Source of the DNA: Tethya wilhelma
Taxonomy: Eukaryota; Porifera; Demospongiae; Tethyida; Tethyidae
Reading direction: 5' to 3'
Assembly: GCA_964030475.1 (NCBI GenBank)
Contig: CAXIPT010000003.1
Location: 659,709 to 723,708, forward strand
DNA: 64,000 bases
Part shown: piece after piece, positions 52,458 through 62,477 of the stretch
How positions within the stretch are numbered: position 1 is the stretch's first letter
Layout: every line of letters begins with the position of its first letter
Notes under the pieces: model-generated
What the model was told of the DNA's origin: nothing
What the model saw: the letters and a program-made list of their open reading frames with translations, nothing else
Databases searched by the model: none
Made by a program: the position numbers and the translations under genes

Positions 52458-54559
52458 AGATACACTGGAGCTCCAATGGCATAGAGAATTGATAGCAGGT
52501 AGACAAGGATGATAATGTTCTTTGTTTCAAACTCCTTCTTGTGAATGTTACGACTGAGAATTGCAAACAGCAGAGATAGGAAGAGAACGAATCCCTTGTA
52601 GATGGCGAGGGTAGTTTGAAAAGGGATTGCATGATTAGAACGGCAAGAAATATCGATAATCACGGTGGGTACAGAATCTGTGATGGAACCATTGACGAGT
52701 GTTTGCGTTCTAAATGACCTTTGCGGACTAATCCCCATCCATAAGACTACAAGTACTAGCTCTATGAGAAAGAGAATGCCAATTATCAGTGCCATTATCC
52801 TATCTTTGAACAAGTTCTTTGCTTTAGGCATTGTTTTGCCCTTGAAGATGACATAAAGGCGCCACGTTTTGATGCAAACTGTAGCCATTATCAGTGTAAG
52901 TCCAAGATTGCAAAAGACTGGGAAAAGGTTGCAAAAGACAGTTTGCACTATCAGTGACTTGACAAGATACTCGTTGAAAGTATGCAGTACAATGCCCAGT
53001 ATCACTAGGTAGCATCCTAGGAATATGATGTGGTTTAGTTTGTGACTGGAAGCCTTTATTGACTTGTGGTTTCGATAGACTACATTGATAATGTGGACAG
53101 AGATAGTTAAAAGTAAAGCAATGATCGCTACTATGATGTACACCTGAGCGATTGCTGTATTCAAGTGTCTGTACTTGAATTGAATATTATAGTCTAGAAA
53201 CTCTCTGTTAATAATAAATTCTCCAGAAGTATAATTTCCTATATTAGTTATTGTGCCATTGTCTTTGTACAAGTGGAAACGTATTATTCTAGAGTCTTCT
53301 ACTGGACATCGACTGCCGTTGAAGTTTATTCGACCTGCTATCCCATCAAATTCCAAGTCTTTCATGTTCCTTCTGATAATTTCGGTGATATTTCTCTGTT
53401 TAGGGAGATCTCTCTCTGAAAATGTTACGTTTCTTTCTTCCAATTTATTGAGAGAACTGTTCAGTGCGAGTGCAAGTGCCCACATGGCATCATATGCTGG
53501 TACACCATATACTGTTGTGTTAGAAGTCACATTGAATCTGTTAGCGTATATCATAGCTTGATTCATATATAAAAGTTCAAACTGCTCTTTATTCTGTCCC
53601 AGCAAGTTAACTGCATTGTCCTCAAATGATTTTGCCATAAACACAACACTGCCACTAACTGCAGTGTGGATTTGTTCCTTAGAACAAGTATAGTTTACAC
53701 CACTATACTGAATTGTTGTGTCAGCAAACTCTGCAATAAAGTAACTAATCACCCACTGATGGTCAGGATAGGTCATGTTTTGATGGTAGGCTAGACAGAA
53801 AAGTCTACTGTAAAAATCAGGTGTTGCTAGGACAAAGATGACTTTGGCAAAAGACTGTCGAAGTTCTTCAAGAGGAAAGTGATCATTGCTAAGTTCGTCA
53901 TTAAAGAAAAGTTCAAAATCTGTCAAGTTGTTCACATTACTTACAAATCTTTCTGATTCTATCCTTTCATTATTACCGTGTAGAAGTGCCACATGTTTCC
54001 AATTGAGCTCTATCATTAGCTCTGTGAACAATTCACTGAAGCACAGCTCTACTTTTAGTATACCAAAAGCATTTGGTTTATCTCGAAAAGATGGATCTTC
54101 AAACAAAGACATGGTCAAAATCCCTGCTCTGTTAGTACCTGTCAATTTTGGAATGAATTGTGATGATTCAACACAAGTTGGTCCAACGATACCAGCTATG
54201 GGTACAGTTCTGTTGTAAATGTATCGAGCAAAGCTATCCATTGCGCGTTCTATAACATCACAACCACCGTCACTTCGAATCAGTTCTAGTTTGTATCCTT
54301 TGAGGATGTCTGTTTGATTGTTGATCTGTTCCACAGCTAGATAGACAGCTGGTGCTACATCGTGACCATCATTAACTGCAGTATCTCTACTAAGAGGGTC
54401 CATGTCTAAAAAGGGGGCCATGAAGAGAATGTTTATAGTCTTGATGTCTGTTTCATTGCTCTCTTGATCATCACAACACTCCTGAGTTGAGATATGTCCA
54501 CTCAAATTCAAAACAATAGCTAGCAAGAGCACAAACTTTAGTAGTATTGATCTCAACAT
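52439..54559 (-). CDS. GABA-B-like class C GPCR, clade 2, C-terminally truncated
   Basis: ATG 54559 (MLRSILLKFVLL). Signal peptide, CCDDQESNETDIK, flytrap domain (GIVGPTCVESSQFIPKL), and 7TM through TM6 (FETKNIIILVYLLSILYAIG). Homology stops after GAPVYL and the frame ends LTVIQ-stop at 52439. TM7 and the long clade 2 tail (about 105 residues compared with 60057-62477) are gone, replaced by the neighbouring plus-strand gene. A GTGAGT donor-like sequence lies at the breakpoint (minus strand), but no downstream exon is seen. Probably non-functional as a GPCR unless the junction is an assembly error. Confidence 0.87.
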   Translation of the reverse strand: MLRSILLKFVLLLAIVLNLSGHISTQECCDDQESNETDIKTINILFMAPFLDMDPLSRDTAVNDGHDVAPAVYLAVEQINNQTDILKGYKLELIRSDGGCDVIERAMDSFARYIYNRTVPIAGIVGPTCVESSQFIPKLTGTNRAGILTMSLFEDPSFRDKPNAFGILKVELCFSELFTELMIELNWKHVALLHGNNERIESERFVSNVNNLTDFELFFNDELSNDHFPLEELRQSFAKVIFVLATPDFYSRLFCLAYHQNMTYPDHQWVISYFIAEFADTTIQYSGVNYTCSKEQIHTAVSGSVVFMAKSFEDNAVNLLGQNKEQFELLYMNQAMIYANRFNVTSNTTVYGVPAYDAMWALALALNSSLNKLEERNVTFSERDLPKQRNITEIIRRNMKDLEFDGIAGRINFNGSRCPVEDSRIIRFHLYKDNGTITNIGNYTSGEFIINREFLDYNIQFKYRHLNTAIAQVYIIVAIIALLLTISVHIINVVYRNHKSIKASSHKLNHIIFLGCYLVILGIVLHTFNEYLVKSLIVQTVFCNLFPVFCNLGLTLIMATVCIKTWRLYVIFKGKTMPKAKNLFKDRIMALIIGILFLIELVLVVLWMGISPQRSFRTQTLVNGSITDSVPTVIIDISCRSNHAIPFQTTLAIYKGFVLFLSLLFAILSRNIHKKEFETKNIIILVYLLSILYAIGAPVYLLTVIQ

Positions 54560-55084
54560 TTTTGACTAAGTTTTTTTGCAAGAATGTACTGTAAAATTTA
54601 TCACAACTCTACAGCTATATAGCTAGCTACATGTAAGTGTACAAATTGATCCACTGTCAAACAACAGATTGATCTAATAATTAAGAATTAACAACTTCTG
54701 AATCAAATCTTCTAATAGCTAAGAAGATGACATCAGATGTCATCCTCTGAGTTGCCTGCTATGGTATGCGTAGCAAAGCCTACTCCCACTACTGCTTTAA
54801 GAGGTATCCATTAATGTTATGCATACGCATGTACACCTATCAAAATACCTACACCTATAAAATATAATATTATTATAAAGAGTGAGATTCAGTATTATGA
54901 TGCTTTTTTTAGTTGTGACCCAAACTTTTAACTTTTTTTCCCGTCAGAGATTATGTGTTTTGTTCCTATATAAATAAAAAAAAATTAACTCGCAATGAAA
55001 TTATGTAAAATTGATGATCATGTGCTTAGGAAGTACTATTACTATTAATAATTCCACTGTGGGTATACATTTTCCATTCTTATG
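54560..55084. other. 5' flank of the 52439-54559 gene
   Basis: No gene. 54560-54720 is similar to 62480-62610 (CAACAGATTG-TCTAA, AACTTCTGAATCAAATCTTC), the 5' flank of the gene at 60057, so promoters were duplicated with the genes. Confidence 0.5.
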
Positions 55085-55292
55085 TACCATATATAGCGGG
55101 TAAAGTTGGATGGCTTAAAATTTTGGCAAATCTGCATTTTAGCATGATTGGCGATTTTAAATTTGCCGATTTAGCTCCGCACGCTCCATTGTTTATATGC
55201 ATGCGCGTGCGTATGAAACTGTTTGGCGATTTTTAATTTGGTGATTTGAAAAATAATTCGCCAATTCGCCAAATTTACCCGCTATACAGTAT
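55085..55292. mobile_element. ~208-bp MITE, third copy of the TACC-TATAGC family
   Basis: TACCATATATAGCGGGTAAA on the left and TTTACCCGCTATACAGTATA on the right, with AATTTGGTGATT/TTCGCCAATTCGCC inside. Same family as 6047-6252. Confidence 0.75.
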
Positions 55293-55656
55293 AAGAAAAT
55301 GCTAATCCTTCACCGTCTTGACTACAATAAATGGCAAAATGTTGAAAGTTCTCTACAAAACTTTGTCTTTGGTGGAAATAGCTACACATGTATGACTTAA
55401 TGCACACTCTGTCAGTGGAATGTAGTCAGTCTTTGTTGATCTACTTTAACAGAATGGGTATAACATATTTCACTGCTATGAAAGGAGAACAAGGTCAATC
55501 ACTTGGTGTTTTAGCGTTTGTGATATACTATTTACTATGATGGTATGTTTGTATGAAAATGTATATAGGAGATTCGACGTCCTTTGACTGAAGAGTAGGC
55601 TGATTAATTACACATCTTCTGAAACCTTGTTTTTAGCTTTGTGATGCATACTATGT

Positions 55657-55658
<2 letters not shown>
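55293..55658. other. Spacer left of a (GT)n run
   Basis: No gene or repeat recognised. Confidence 0.4.

Positions 55659-55739
<81 letters not shown>
55659..55739. repeat. (GT)n microsatellite ending at a gap
   Basis: About 40 GT units followed by the N at 55740, beyond which a GPCR begins mid-gene. The repeat probably caused the assembly break. Frames through it are artefacts. Confidence 0.9.
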
Positions 55740-55740
55740 N

Positions 55741-57764
55741 AACTCCTTCTTGTGAATTTTACGACTAAGAATTGCAAACAACAGAGACAGGAAGAGAATG
55801 AATCCTTTATAGATGGCAAGAGTAGTTTGAAAAGGAATTGCATGATTAGAATGGCAAGAAATATCGATAATCACTGTGGGTACAGAATCTGTGATGGAAC
55901 CATTGACAAGCGTTTTTGTTTTAAACGACCTTTGCGGACTAATCCCCATCCATATGACTACAAGTGCTAGCTCTATGAGAAAGAGCATGCCAATTATCAG
56001 TGTCATAATTTTATCTTTGAATAAGTTTTTTGCCTTCAGCATCCCTTTGCCCTTGAAGATGACATAAAGGCGCCACGTTTTGATGCAAACTGTAGCCAAT
56101 ATAAGTGTAAGTCCGAGATTGCAAAAGACTGGAAAAAGGTTGCAAAAGACGGTTTGCACTATCAGCGACTTGACAAGATACTCGTTGAACGTATGCAGCA
56201 CAATGCCTAGTATCACTAGGTAGCATCCTAGGAATATGATGTGGTTTAGTTTGTGGCTGGAAGCCTTTATTGACTTGTGGTTTCGATAGACTACATTAAT
56301 AATGTGGACTGAGATGGTTAAAAGTAAGGCAATGAGCGTTACTATTATGTTCACTTGAGCGATTGCTGTATTCAAGTGTCTGTACTTGAATCGAATATTA
56401 TAGTCTAAGAACCTTCTGTTAATGATAAATTCTCCAGAGGTATAATTTCCGATATCAATTGCTCTGCCATTGTTTTCGTACAGTCGAAAACGTATTGTTC
56501 TAGAGTCTTCTACAGAACATCGACTCCTGAAGTTTATTTGTCCTGTTATCCCATCAAACTCCAAATCTTTCATGTTCCTTCTGACAATTTCGGTGATGTT
56601 TCTCTGTCTAGGGAGATCTTTATCTGAGAACGTTAAGTTTTTTTCTTCCAATTTATCAAGGGAGTTGTTCAGTGCAAGTGCAAGTGCCCATGTGGCATCG
56701 TAAATTGGATCACCAAATGGTGTAAGTATAGAATTCACATTAAATCTGTTAGCATATAATATTGTTTGATTCATGTATAAAAATTTAAACTGCTCTCTAT
56801 TCTGCCCCAGCAAGTTAATTGCATTGTCCTCAATTAAGTCAGCCATAAACACTACACTGCCACTAACTGCAGTGTGGATTTGTTCCTTAGAACAAGTATA
56901 GCTTACACCACTATACTGAAATGTTGTGTTAGCAAACTCTGCGATAGTGTAACTAATCACCCACTGGTAGTCGGGATAGGTCATATTTCGATGGTAGGCT
57001 ATACAGAAAAGCCTGTTGTAAAAGTTAGGTGTTGCTAGGACAAAGATGACTCTGGCAAAAGACTCTCGGAGTTCTTCAAGAGGAAAGTGGTCATTGTTTA
57101 GTTCGCCATTAAAGAGAAGTTCAGAACCTGTCAAGCTGTTCACATTACTTACAAATCTTTTAGATTCATCTTTTTGGTTACTACTGTGGAGAAGTGCCAC
57201 ATGATTCCAATTGAGCTTTTTCATTAGCTCGGAGAACAATTCACTGAAGCAGAGCTCTACTTTTAGCAGACCAAAAGCATTTGGTTTATCACGAAAAGAT
57301 GGATCTTCAAACAAGGACATGGTCAAAATCTCTGCTCTGTTAGTACTTGTCAGTTCGGGAATGAATTGTGATGATTCAACACAAGTTGGTCCAACAATAC
57401 CTGCAATTGGTACAGTTCGATTGTAAATGTATCGAGCAAAGCTATCCACTGCGCGTTCTATGATATTACAGCCACCGTCGCTTCGAATCAGCTCTAGTTT
57501 GTATCCTTTGAGGATGTCTGTTTGATTGTTGATCTGTTCCACAGCTAGATAGGCAGCTGGTGCTATATCGTGACCGTCATCATAACTAGCTTCTCTACCG
57601 AGAGGGTCGAGATCTTGAAAGGGGGCAATGAAGAGAATGTTGATAGTCTTGATGTCTGTTTCATTGCTCTCTTGATCATCACAACACTCCTGAGTTGAGA
57701 TGTGTCCACTCAAATTCAAAACAATAGCTAGCAAAAGCACAAACTTGAGTAGTAATCTCAGCAT
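55741..57764 (-). CDS. GABA-B-like class C GPCR, clade 2, C-terminus lost in a gap
   Basis: ATG 57764 (MLRLLLKFVLLL). Signal peptide, flytrap domain (DGHDIAPAAYLAVEQINNQT, GIVGPTCVESSQFIPEL, DYQWVISYTIAEF), 7TM through the loop after TM5 (ILSRKIHKKE), where it meets the N at 55740. About 130 residues (TM6, TM7 and tail) are missing. No stop or frameshift occurs in the visible 674 codons, so the gene may be complete in the real genome. It is closest to the genes at 52439 and 60057. Confidence 0.88.
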
Positions 57765-58199
57765 TTAGACTAGTTTTTTTGCAAGAAAGTAATGTAAAAT
57801 TTATCCCAGCTCTACTGTCTAGTCTGTTTTGAATGGTGCACCTACTTAGAGCCAGCAAGCTTTTAGCCTTTTATTCCAACAATCCAATATTAATGGTTGT
57901 ATAGTTGAAGTACACAAAACTTATAATAATTTGTGTTTGCTTTCTAAATTCTGGATAATGTAGATGTACACTTCCTCTCATGGTTACAAAGTGCAATAGT
58001 TGTGGTTTTGGTTAGGAATGTCCCTCACTACTTCTTGCTATACAAGATGAGTGTATACACTTGTCTGTGTGTGCTAGTGACTGCCTTTTTTTCCCTGAGC
58101 TTGATGGGGTCATCAATAAATAAGACTGCTGTGGTTGATTTATAGGACACAGACAAACCTATAGCCTTGTACCCAGGCTCTCTAGCTTCTCTCTGCCAT
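57765..58199. other. 5' flank of the 55741-57764 gene
   Basis: No gene. An AGCCTTGTACCCAGGCTC motif at about 58163 is one end of the palindromic MITE family seen at 18443. Confidence 0.4.
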
Positions 58200-58423
58200 G
58201 AGTGAAAGGACATATGAAGAGGCTATGAAGAAGTGTTACCAGTCTTAAGTATGGTGTTGTTATAGTGTTCCCAAAATTTCACTCAAAATTTCACAACTAG
58301 TTACCAGTGCTGGAGCACTCAAAGTACTCCCATAAACATGCCACTGTATTGTCCATGCAATTTCCTCTTTAACTGTTCTATTGCCATGCTATAATTATAT
58401 ACTTGCCTATACAGGTATACATC

Positions 58424-58579
58424 CAGTGTTTCCCCCAGAACAAAAGTAAAGAGGGGGGGAGGTGGGTGGAATTGCTTAAAATTGTCTGAAAATTAGCAGT
58501 TTTATATGTATTTGTATGGAGAGGAGGTAGTTGAAAGGAGGGGGGAGCGCCCCCCTACCCCTCTTTGGGGGAAACACTG
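58424..58579. mobile_element. 156-bp MITE, ends CAGTGTTTCCCCC, 5-bp target duplication
   Basis: TIR CAGTGTTTCCCCCA / (T)GGGGGAAACACTG. ACATC stands on both sides (58419-58423 and 58580-58584). The mirror-image spacer at 46741-46760 has one copy of the complementary GATGT (46746-46750) and no insert. The 5-bp duplication does not fit the 8 bp of hAT, whose ends can look similar. Confidence 0.8.
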
Positions 58580-58684
58580 ACATCTGTTGTACTGTAGTGT
58601 GTAACTTAAACTATTGTGACAGTGACAGAATAGCAACATATGTTATATTATATAGCACATGTTGAGTTGAAGTGGAGGGAGGGT

Positions 58685-58790
58685 GAATCTTGAGGCCTAT
58701 ATATAGCTGGGATTCTAATCCAAGTCTTTCAAATTCTGGTCGAATGCTCTTACATCGATAATAGTTATACTATATTATAGCTTTGAAATG
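58685..58790 (-). mobile_element. tRNA-derived SINE fragment
   Basis: Minus strand: GTAAGAGCATTCGACCAG, then GGATTAGAATCCCAGCTA. It is the orthologous block of 46540-46660 in inverted orientation. Confidence 0.5.
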
Positions 58791-58952
58791 CATGCATGTA
58801 TTTGTGTATATCTGTTGGCATGCACTGTTTGTGTGTGTGCATTCATGTCGACACCTAATTAATTTAGCACCTTATGAATACCATTATTTATTATCATGCA
58901 CATAGTAATTAAATGTTATTTTTGGTCAGCAAGCATGTACATACCTGCACAC

Positions 58953-58956
<4 letters not shown>

Positions 58957-59016
<60 letters not shown>

Positions 59017-59060
59017 ACACACATACACATACACACACACCTACACACACACACACACAA
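58957..59060. repeat. (CA)n microsatellite
   Basis: CA run with interspersed CATACA and CCTACA, leading into ACGAAAAAATAAATAAATAAATG. A short version of the same sequence (59979-60020) forms the junction of the 933-bp duplication. Confidence 0.9.
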
Positions 59061-60912
59061 ACGAAAAAATAAATAAATAAATGATAAGACTTCTAGATAA
59101 AAAAAAATTAACTACTACCAGTTCTATTTGTCATGGTGTATAGTTCCATGTTGGGATTTGTCCCTCTGGTAGCTGAGCTTGTTGCTGGAATGTCTCTTCA
59201 AGCTTCTTTGGTACTCTTGCAGTGTGTTTTGGTACTTTAAATTTGCTCGACGGGTTGAGTTTCTCGGTTCTGTAAGGTCGAAGGTTGTGCGATTGAGCCC
59301 TTTTTGATATTTCTCTCTAAATATGGGTTGTATCGATGGTAGGAATAGAGCACCCAGGCAGATGTATACGGTGAGTATTAGTGGCGTGATTAAGGACAGA
59401 AATTGTCCTGAAAGGCTGTTGCTCTCAAGCACCACTATTAGATACACTGGAGCTCCAATGGCATAGAGAATGGACAGCAGGTAGACAAGAATGATAATGT
59501 TCTTTGTCTCAAACTCCTTCTTGTGAATGTTACGACTGAGAATTGCAAACAACAGAGACACAAAGACGATCTGCCCCTTGTAGATGACGAGAGTGATTTG
59601 AAAAGGGAGTGCATGATTGGAACGGCAAGAAGTATTGATAATCACGGTGGGTACAGAATCTGTGATGGAACCGTTTACAAGCGCTCTCGTTTTAAACGAC
59701 CTTTGTGGGCTAATCCCCATCCATATGACTACAAGTGCTAGCTCTATGAGAAAGAGAATGCCAATTATCAGTGCCATAATCTTATCCTTGAATAAGTTCT
59801 TTGCTTTAGGCATCCCTTCACCTTTGAAGATGACATAAAGACGCCACGTTTTGATGCAAACTGTAGCAAGTATCAGTGTAAGTCCGAGATTGCAAAAGAT
59901 CGGGAAAAAGTTGCAAAAGACGGTCTGCACAATTGACGACTTGACGAGATACTCGTTGAAAGTATGCAGTACAATGCCTACACACACACACAAACGAAAA
60001 AATAAATAAATAAATGACAAGACTTCTAGATAAAAAAAATTTAACTACTACCAGTTCTATTTGTCACGGTGTATGGTTCCATGTTGGGATTTGTCCCTCT
60101 GGTAGCTGAGCTTGTTGCTGGAGTGTCTCTTCAAGCTTCTCTGGTACTCTTGCAGTGTGTTTTGGTACTTTAAATTTGCTCGACGGGTTGAGTTTCTCGG
60201 TTCTGTAAGGTCGAAGGTTGTACGATTGAGCCCTTTTTGATATTTCTCTCTAAATATGGGTTGTAGCGATGGTAGGAATAGAGCACCCAGGCAGATGTAT
60301 ACGGTGAGTATTAGTGGTGTGATTAAAGACAGAAATTGTCCTGAAAGGCTGTTGCTCTCAAGCACCACTATTAGATACACTGGAGCTCCAATGGCATAGA
60401 GAATTGATAGCAGATAGACAAGGATGATAATGTTCTTTGTCTCAAACTCCTTCTTGTGAATGTTACGACTGAGAATAGCAAACAACAGAGACACAAAGAC
60501 AATCTGCCCCTTGTAGATGACGAGAGTGAGTTGAAAAGGAAGTGCATGATTGGAACGGCAAGAAGTATTGATAATCACTGTGGGTACAGAATCTGTGATG
60601 GAACCGTTTACAAGCGCTCTCGTTTTAAACGACCTTTGTGGGCTAATCCCCATCCATATGACTACAAGTACTAGCTCTATGAGAAAGAGAATGCCAATTA
60701 TCAGTGCCATAATCTTATCCTTGAATAAGTTCTTTGCTTTAGGCATCCCTTCACCTTTGAAGATGACATAAAGACGCCACGTTTTGATGCAAACTGTAGC
60801 AAGTATCAGTGTAAGTCCGAGATTGCAAAAGACCGGGAAAAAGTTGCAAAAGACGGTCCGCACGATTGACGACTTGACAAGATACTCATTGAAAGTATGC
60901 AGCACAATGCCT
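59047..60912. repeat. Tandem duplication, unit ~933 bp
   Basis: Units 59047-59979 and 59980-60912. Stop codons lie at 59124 and 60057 (offset 933). At the junction CAATGCCTA is followed by CACACACACACAAACG, the same sequence that follows the CA tract beyond the first unit, so the copy ran from the 3' flank to TM2. Differences between units are few. Confidence 0.88.
59124..59979 (-). pseudogene. GABA-B-like GPCR, duplicated 3' part (TM2 to tail)
   Basis: From GIVLHTFNEYLVKS through TM3-TM7 and the full clade 2 tail to a stop at 59124, nearly identical with the same part of the gene at 60057-62477. It has no signal peptide, ligand domain or TM1. The frame extends upstream to 60020 only through the CA-rich junction (RLCVCV), so the apparent N-terminus is artificial. 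Without a start context or ligand domain it is most likely a non-functional duplicate. Confidence 0.85.
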
Positions 60913-62477
60913 AGTATCACTAGGTAGCATCCTAAGAATATAATGTGGTTTAATCTGTGACTGGAAGCCTTTATTGACTTGTGATTTCGATAGACTACAT
61001 TGATAATGTGGACTGAGATGGTTAAAAGTAAAGCAATTAGTGTTACAATGATGTACACTTGAGCGATTGCTGCATCCAAGTGGCTGTACTTGAATTGAAT
61101 ATTATAGTCTAGGAATGTTCTGTTAATAATAAATTCGGGAGATTTAACATTTTCGATAATAGTTCTTATCGTATTGTTTTCATACACTCGGAGACGTATT
61201 GGTCTAGAATCGTTCACAGAACATCGACTCCTGTTGAAGTTTATTTGTCCTGTTATCCCATCAAACTCCAAGTTTTTCATGTTCCTTCTGATAATTTCAG
61301 TGATTTCTTTCTGTCTAGTTAGATCTCTCTCTGAGAATGTTATGTTATTTTCTTCCAATTCATCAAGAGAGCTGTTCAGTGCGAGTGCAAGTGCCCATGT
61401 AGATTCATACACTACTAGTTCAATGGAATTTGCTGGATTAGAAGTCACATTGAATCTGTCAGCATATAACATTGTTTGATTTATGTATAAATTTCTAAAC
61501 TGTTCTTGATTCTGCCCCAGCAGGTTTACTGCATTCCCCTCAACCAATTTAGCCGCAAATGCAACACTGCCATTAACCGCTGTGTAAATTTGTTCCTTAG
61601 AACAAGTATAGTTTATACCGCTATACTGAAATGTTGTGTCAGCAAGCAGTGTGGTACTGTAACTAATCACCCACTGGTAGTCGGGATAGGTCATGTTTTG
61701 ATGGTAGGCTATGCAGAAAAGCCTGCTGTAAAAGTTAGGCGTTGCTAGGACAAAGATGACTCTTGCAAAGGACTCGCGAAGTTCTTCAAGAGGAAAGCGG
61801 TCATTGTCTAGTTCACCACTAAAAAAAAGTTCAAAATCTGCCAAGTTATTCACATTGCTTATAAATCTTTCAGATTCATTTTTTTCATTACTACTGTGGA
61901 GAAGTGCCACATGCTTCCAATTGAGCTTTTTCATTAGCTTGGTGAACAGTTCACTAGAGCACAGCTCTGTATTTAGCACACCAAAAGCATTTGGTTTATC
62001 ACGAAAAGATGGATCATCAAACAAGGACATGGTCAAAATCCCTGCTCTGTTAATACCTGTCAATTCTGGAATGAATTGTAATGATTGAACGCAAGTTAGT
62101 CCAACAATACCAGCTATGGGTACAGTTCGATTGTAAATGTATCGAGCAAATCCTTCCACTGTGCGTTTTATGATGTTACATCCTCCGTCACTTCGAATCA
62201 GTTCTAGTTTGTATCCTTTAAGGATGTCTGTTCGATTGTTGATCTGTTCCACAGCTAGATAGGCAGCTGGTGCTATATCATGACCATCATCAACTGCAGC
62301 TTCTCTACCAAGAGGGTCCAGATCTTGAAAGGGTAGCACCAAGAGAATGTTGATAGTCTTGATGTCTGTTTCATTGCTCTCTTGATCATCACAACACTCC
62401 TGAGGTGAGACTTGTCCACTCAAATTCAAAACAATAACTAGCAAGAGCACAAACTTTAGTAGTATAGATCTCAACAT
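60057..62477 (-). CDS. GABA-B-like class C GPCR, clade 2
   Basis: Intact single-exon gene of 806 residues, ATG 62477 (MLRSILLKFVLLL). Signal peptide, CCDDQESNETDIK, flytrap domain (DILKGYKLELIRSDGGCN, GIVGLTCVQSLQFIPEL, RAGILTMSLFDDPSF), 7TM (NHKSIKASSHRLNHIIF, TCIKTWRLYVIFKG, WMGISPQRSF), tail of about 75 residues (REKYQKGLNRTTFDLTEP, NSTRRANLKYQNTL, SLKRHSSNKLSYQ). The class C disulphide Cys are present (RTVFCNFF, NTSCRSN). Cell-surface receptor by family; ligand unknown. Its 3' part was copied to 59124-59979. Confidence 0.93.
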   Translation of the reverse strand: MLRSILLKFVLLLVIVLNLSGQVSPQECCDDQESNETDIKTINILLVLPFQDLDPLGREAAVDDGHDIAPAAYLAVEQINNRTDILKGYKLELIRSDGGCNIIKRTVEGFARYIYNRTVPIAGIVGLTCVQSLQFIPELTGINRAGILTMSLFDDPSFRDKPNAFGVLNTELCSSELFTKLMKKLNWKHVALLHSSNEKNESERFISNVNNLADFELFFSGELDNDRFPLEELRESFARVIFVLATPNFYSRLFCIAYHQNMTYPDYQWVISYSTTLLADTTFQYSGINYTCSKEQIYTAVNGSVAFAAKLVEGNAVNLLGQNQEQFRNLYINQTMLYADRFNVTSNPANSIELVVYESTWALALALNSSLDELEENNITFSERDLTRQKEITEIIRRNMKNLEFDGITGQINFNRSRCSVNDSRPIRLRVYENNTIRTIIENVKSPEFIINRTFLDYNIQFKYSHLDAAIAQVYIIVTLIALLLTISVHIINVVYRNHKSIKASSHRLNHIIFLGCYLVILGIVLHTFNEYLVKSSIVRTVFCNFFPVFCNLGLTLILATVCIKTWRLYVIFKGEGMPKAKNLFKDKIMALIIGILFLIELVLVVIWMGISPQRSFKTRALVNGSITDSVPTVIINTSCRSNHALPFQLTLVIYKGQIVFVSLLFAILSRNIHKKEFETKNIIILVYLLSILYAIGAPVYLIVVLESNSLSGQFLSLITPLILTVYICLGALFLPSLQPIFREKYQKGLNRTTFDLTEPRNSTRRANLKYQNTLQEYQRSLKRHSSNKLSYQRDKSQHGTIHRDK

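Larger units (their letters stand above)
58200..59123. repeat. 3' flank of the partial GPCR, inverted duplicate of 46267-47045
   Basis: It matches the reverse complement of 46267-47045 with two visible differences: the 156-bp element at 58424-58579 and a much longer CA tract (58957-59060). It includes a SINE-like block at 58685-58790 (minus). Confidence 0.7.

Noticed and set aside
55604..55970. Frames with long His-Thr or Val-Cys runs at the end of a receptor
   Set aside because: Read-through of the (GT)n run and the gap at 55740, not protein.
59980..60020. Alternative N-terminus (MSFIYLFFRLCVCV) for a short receptor
   Set aside because: Encoded by the CA-rich duplication junction; hydrophobic by chance.
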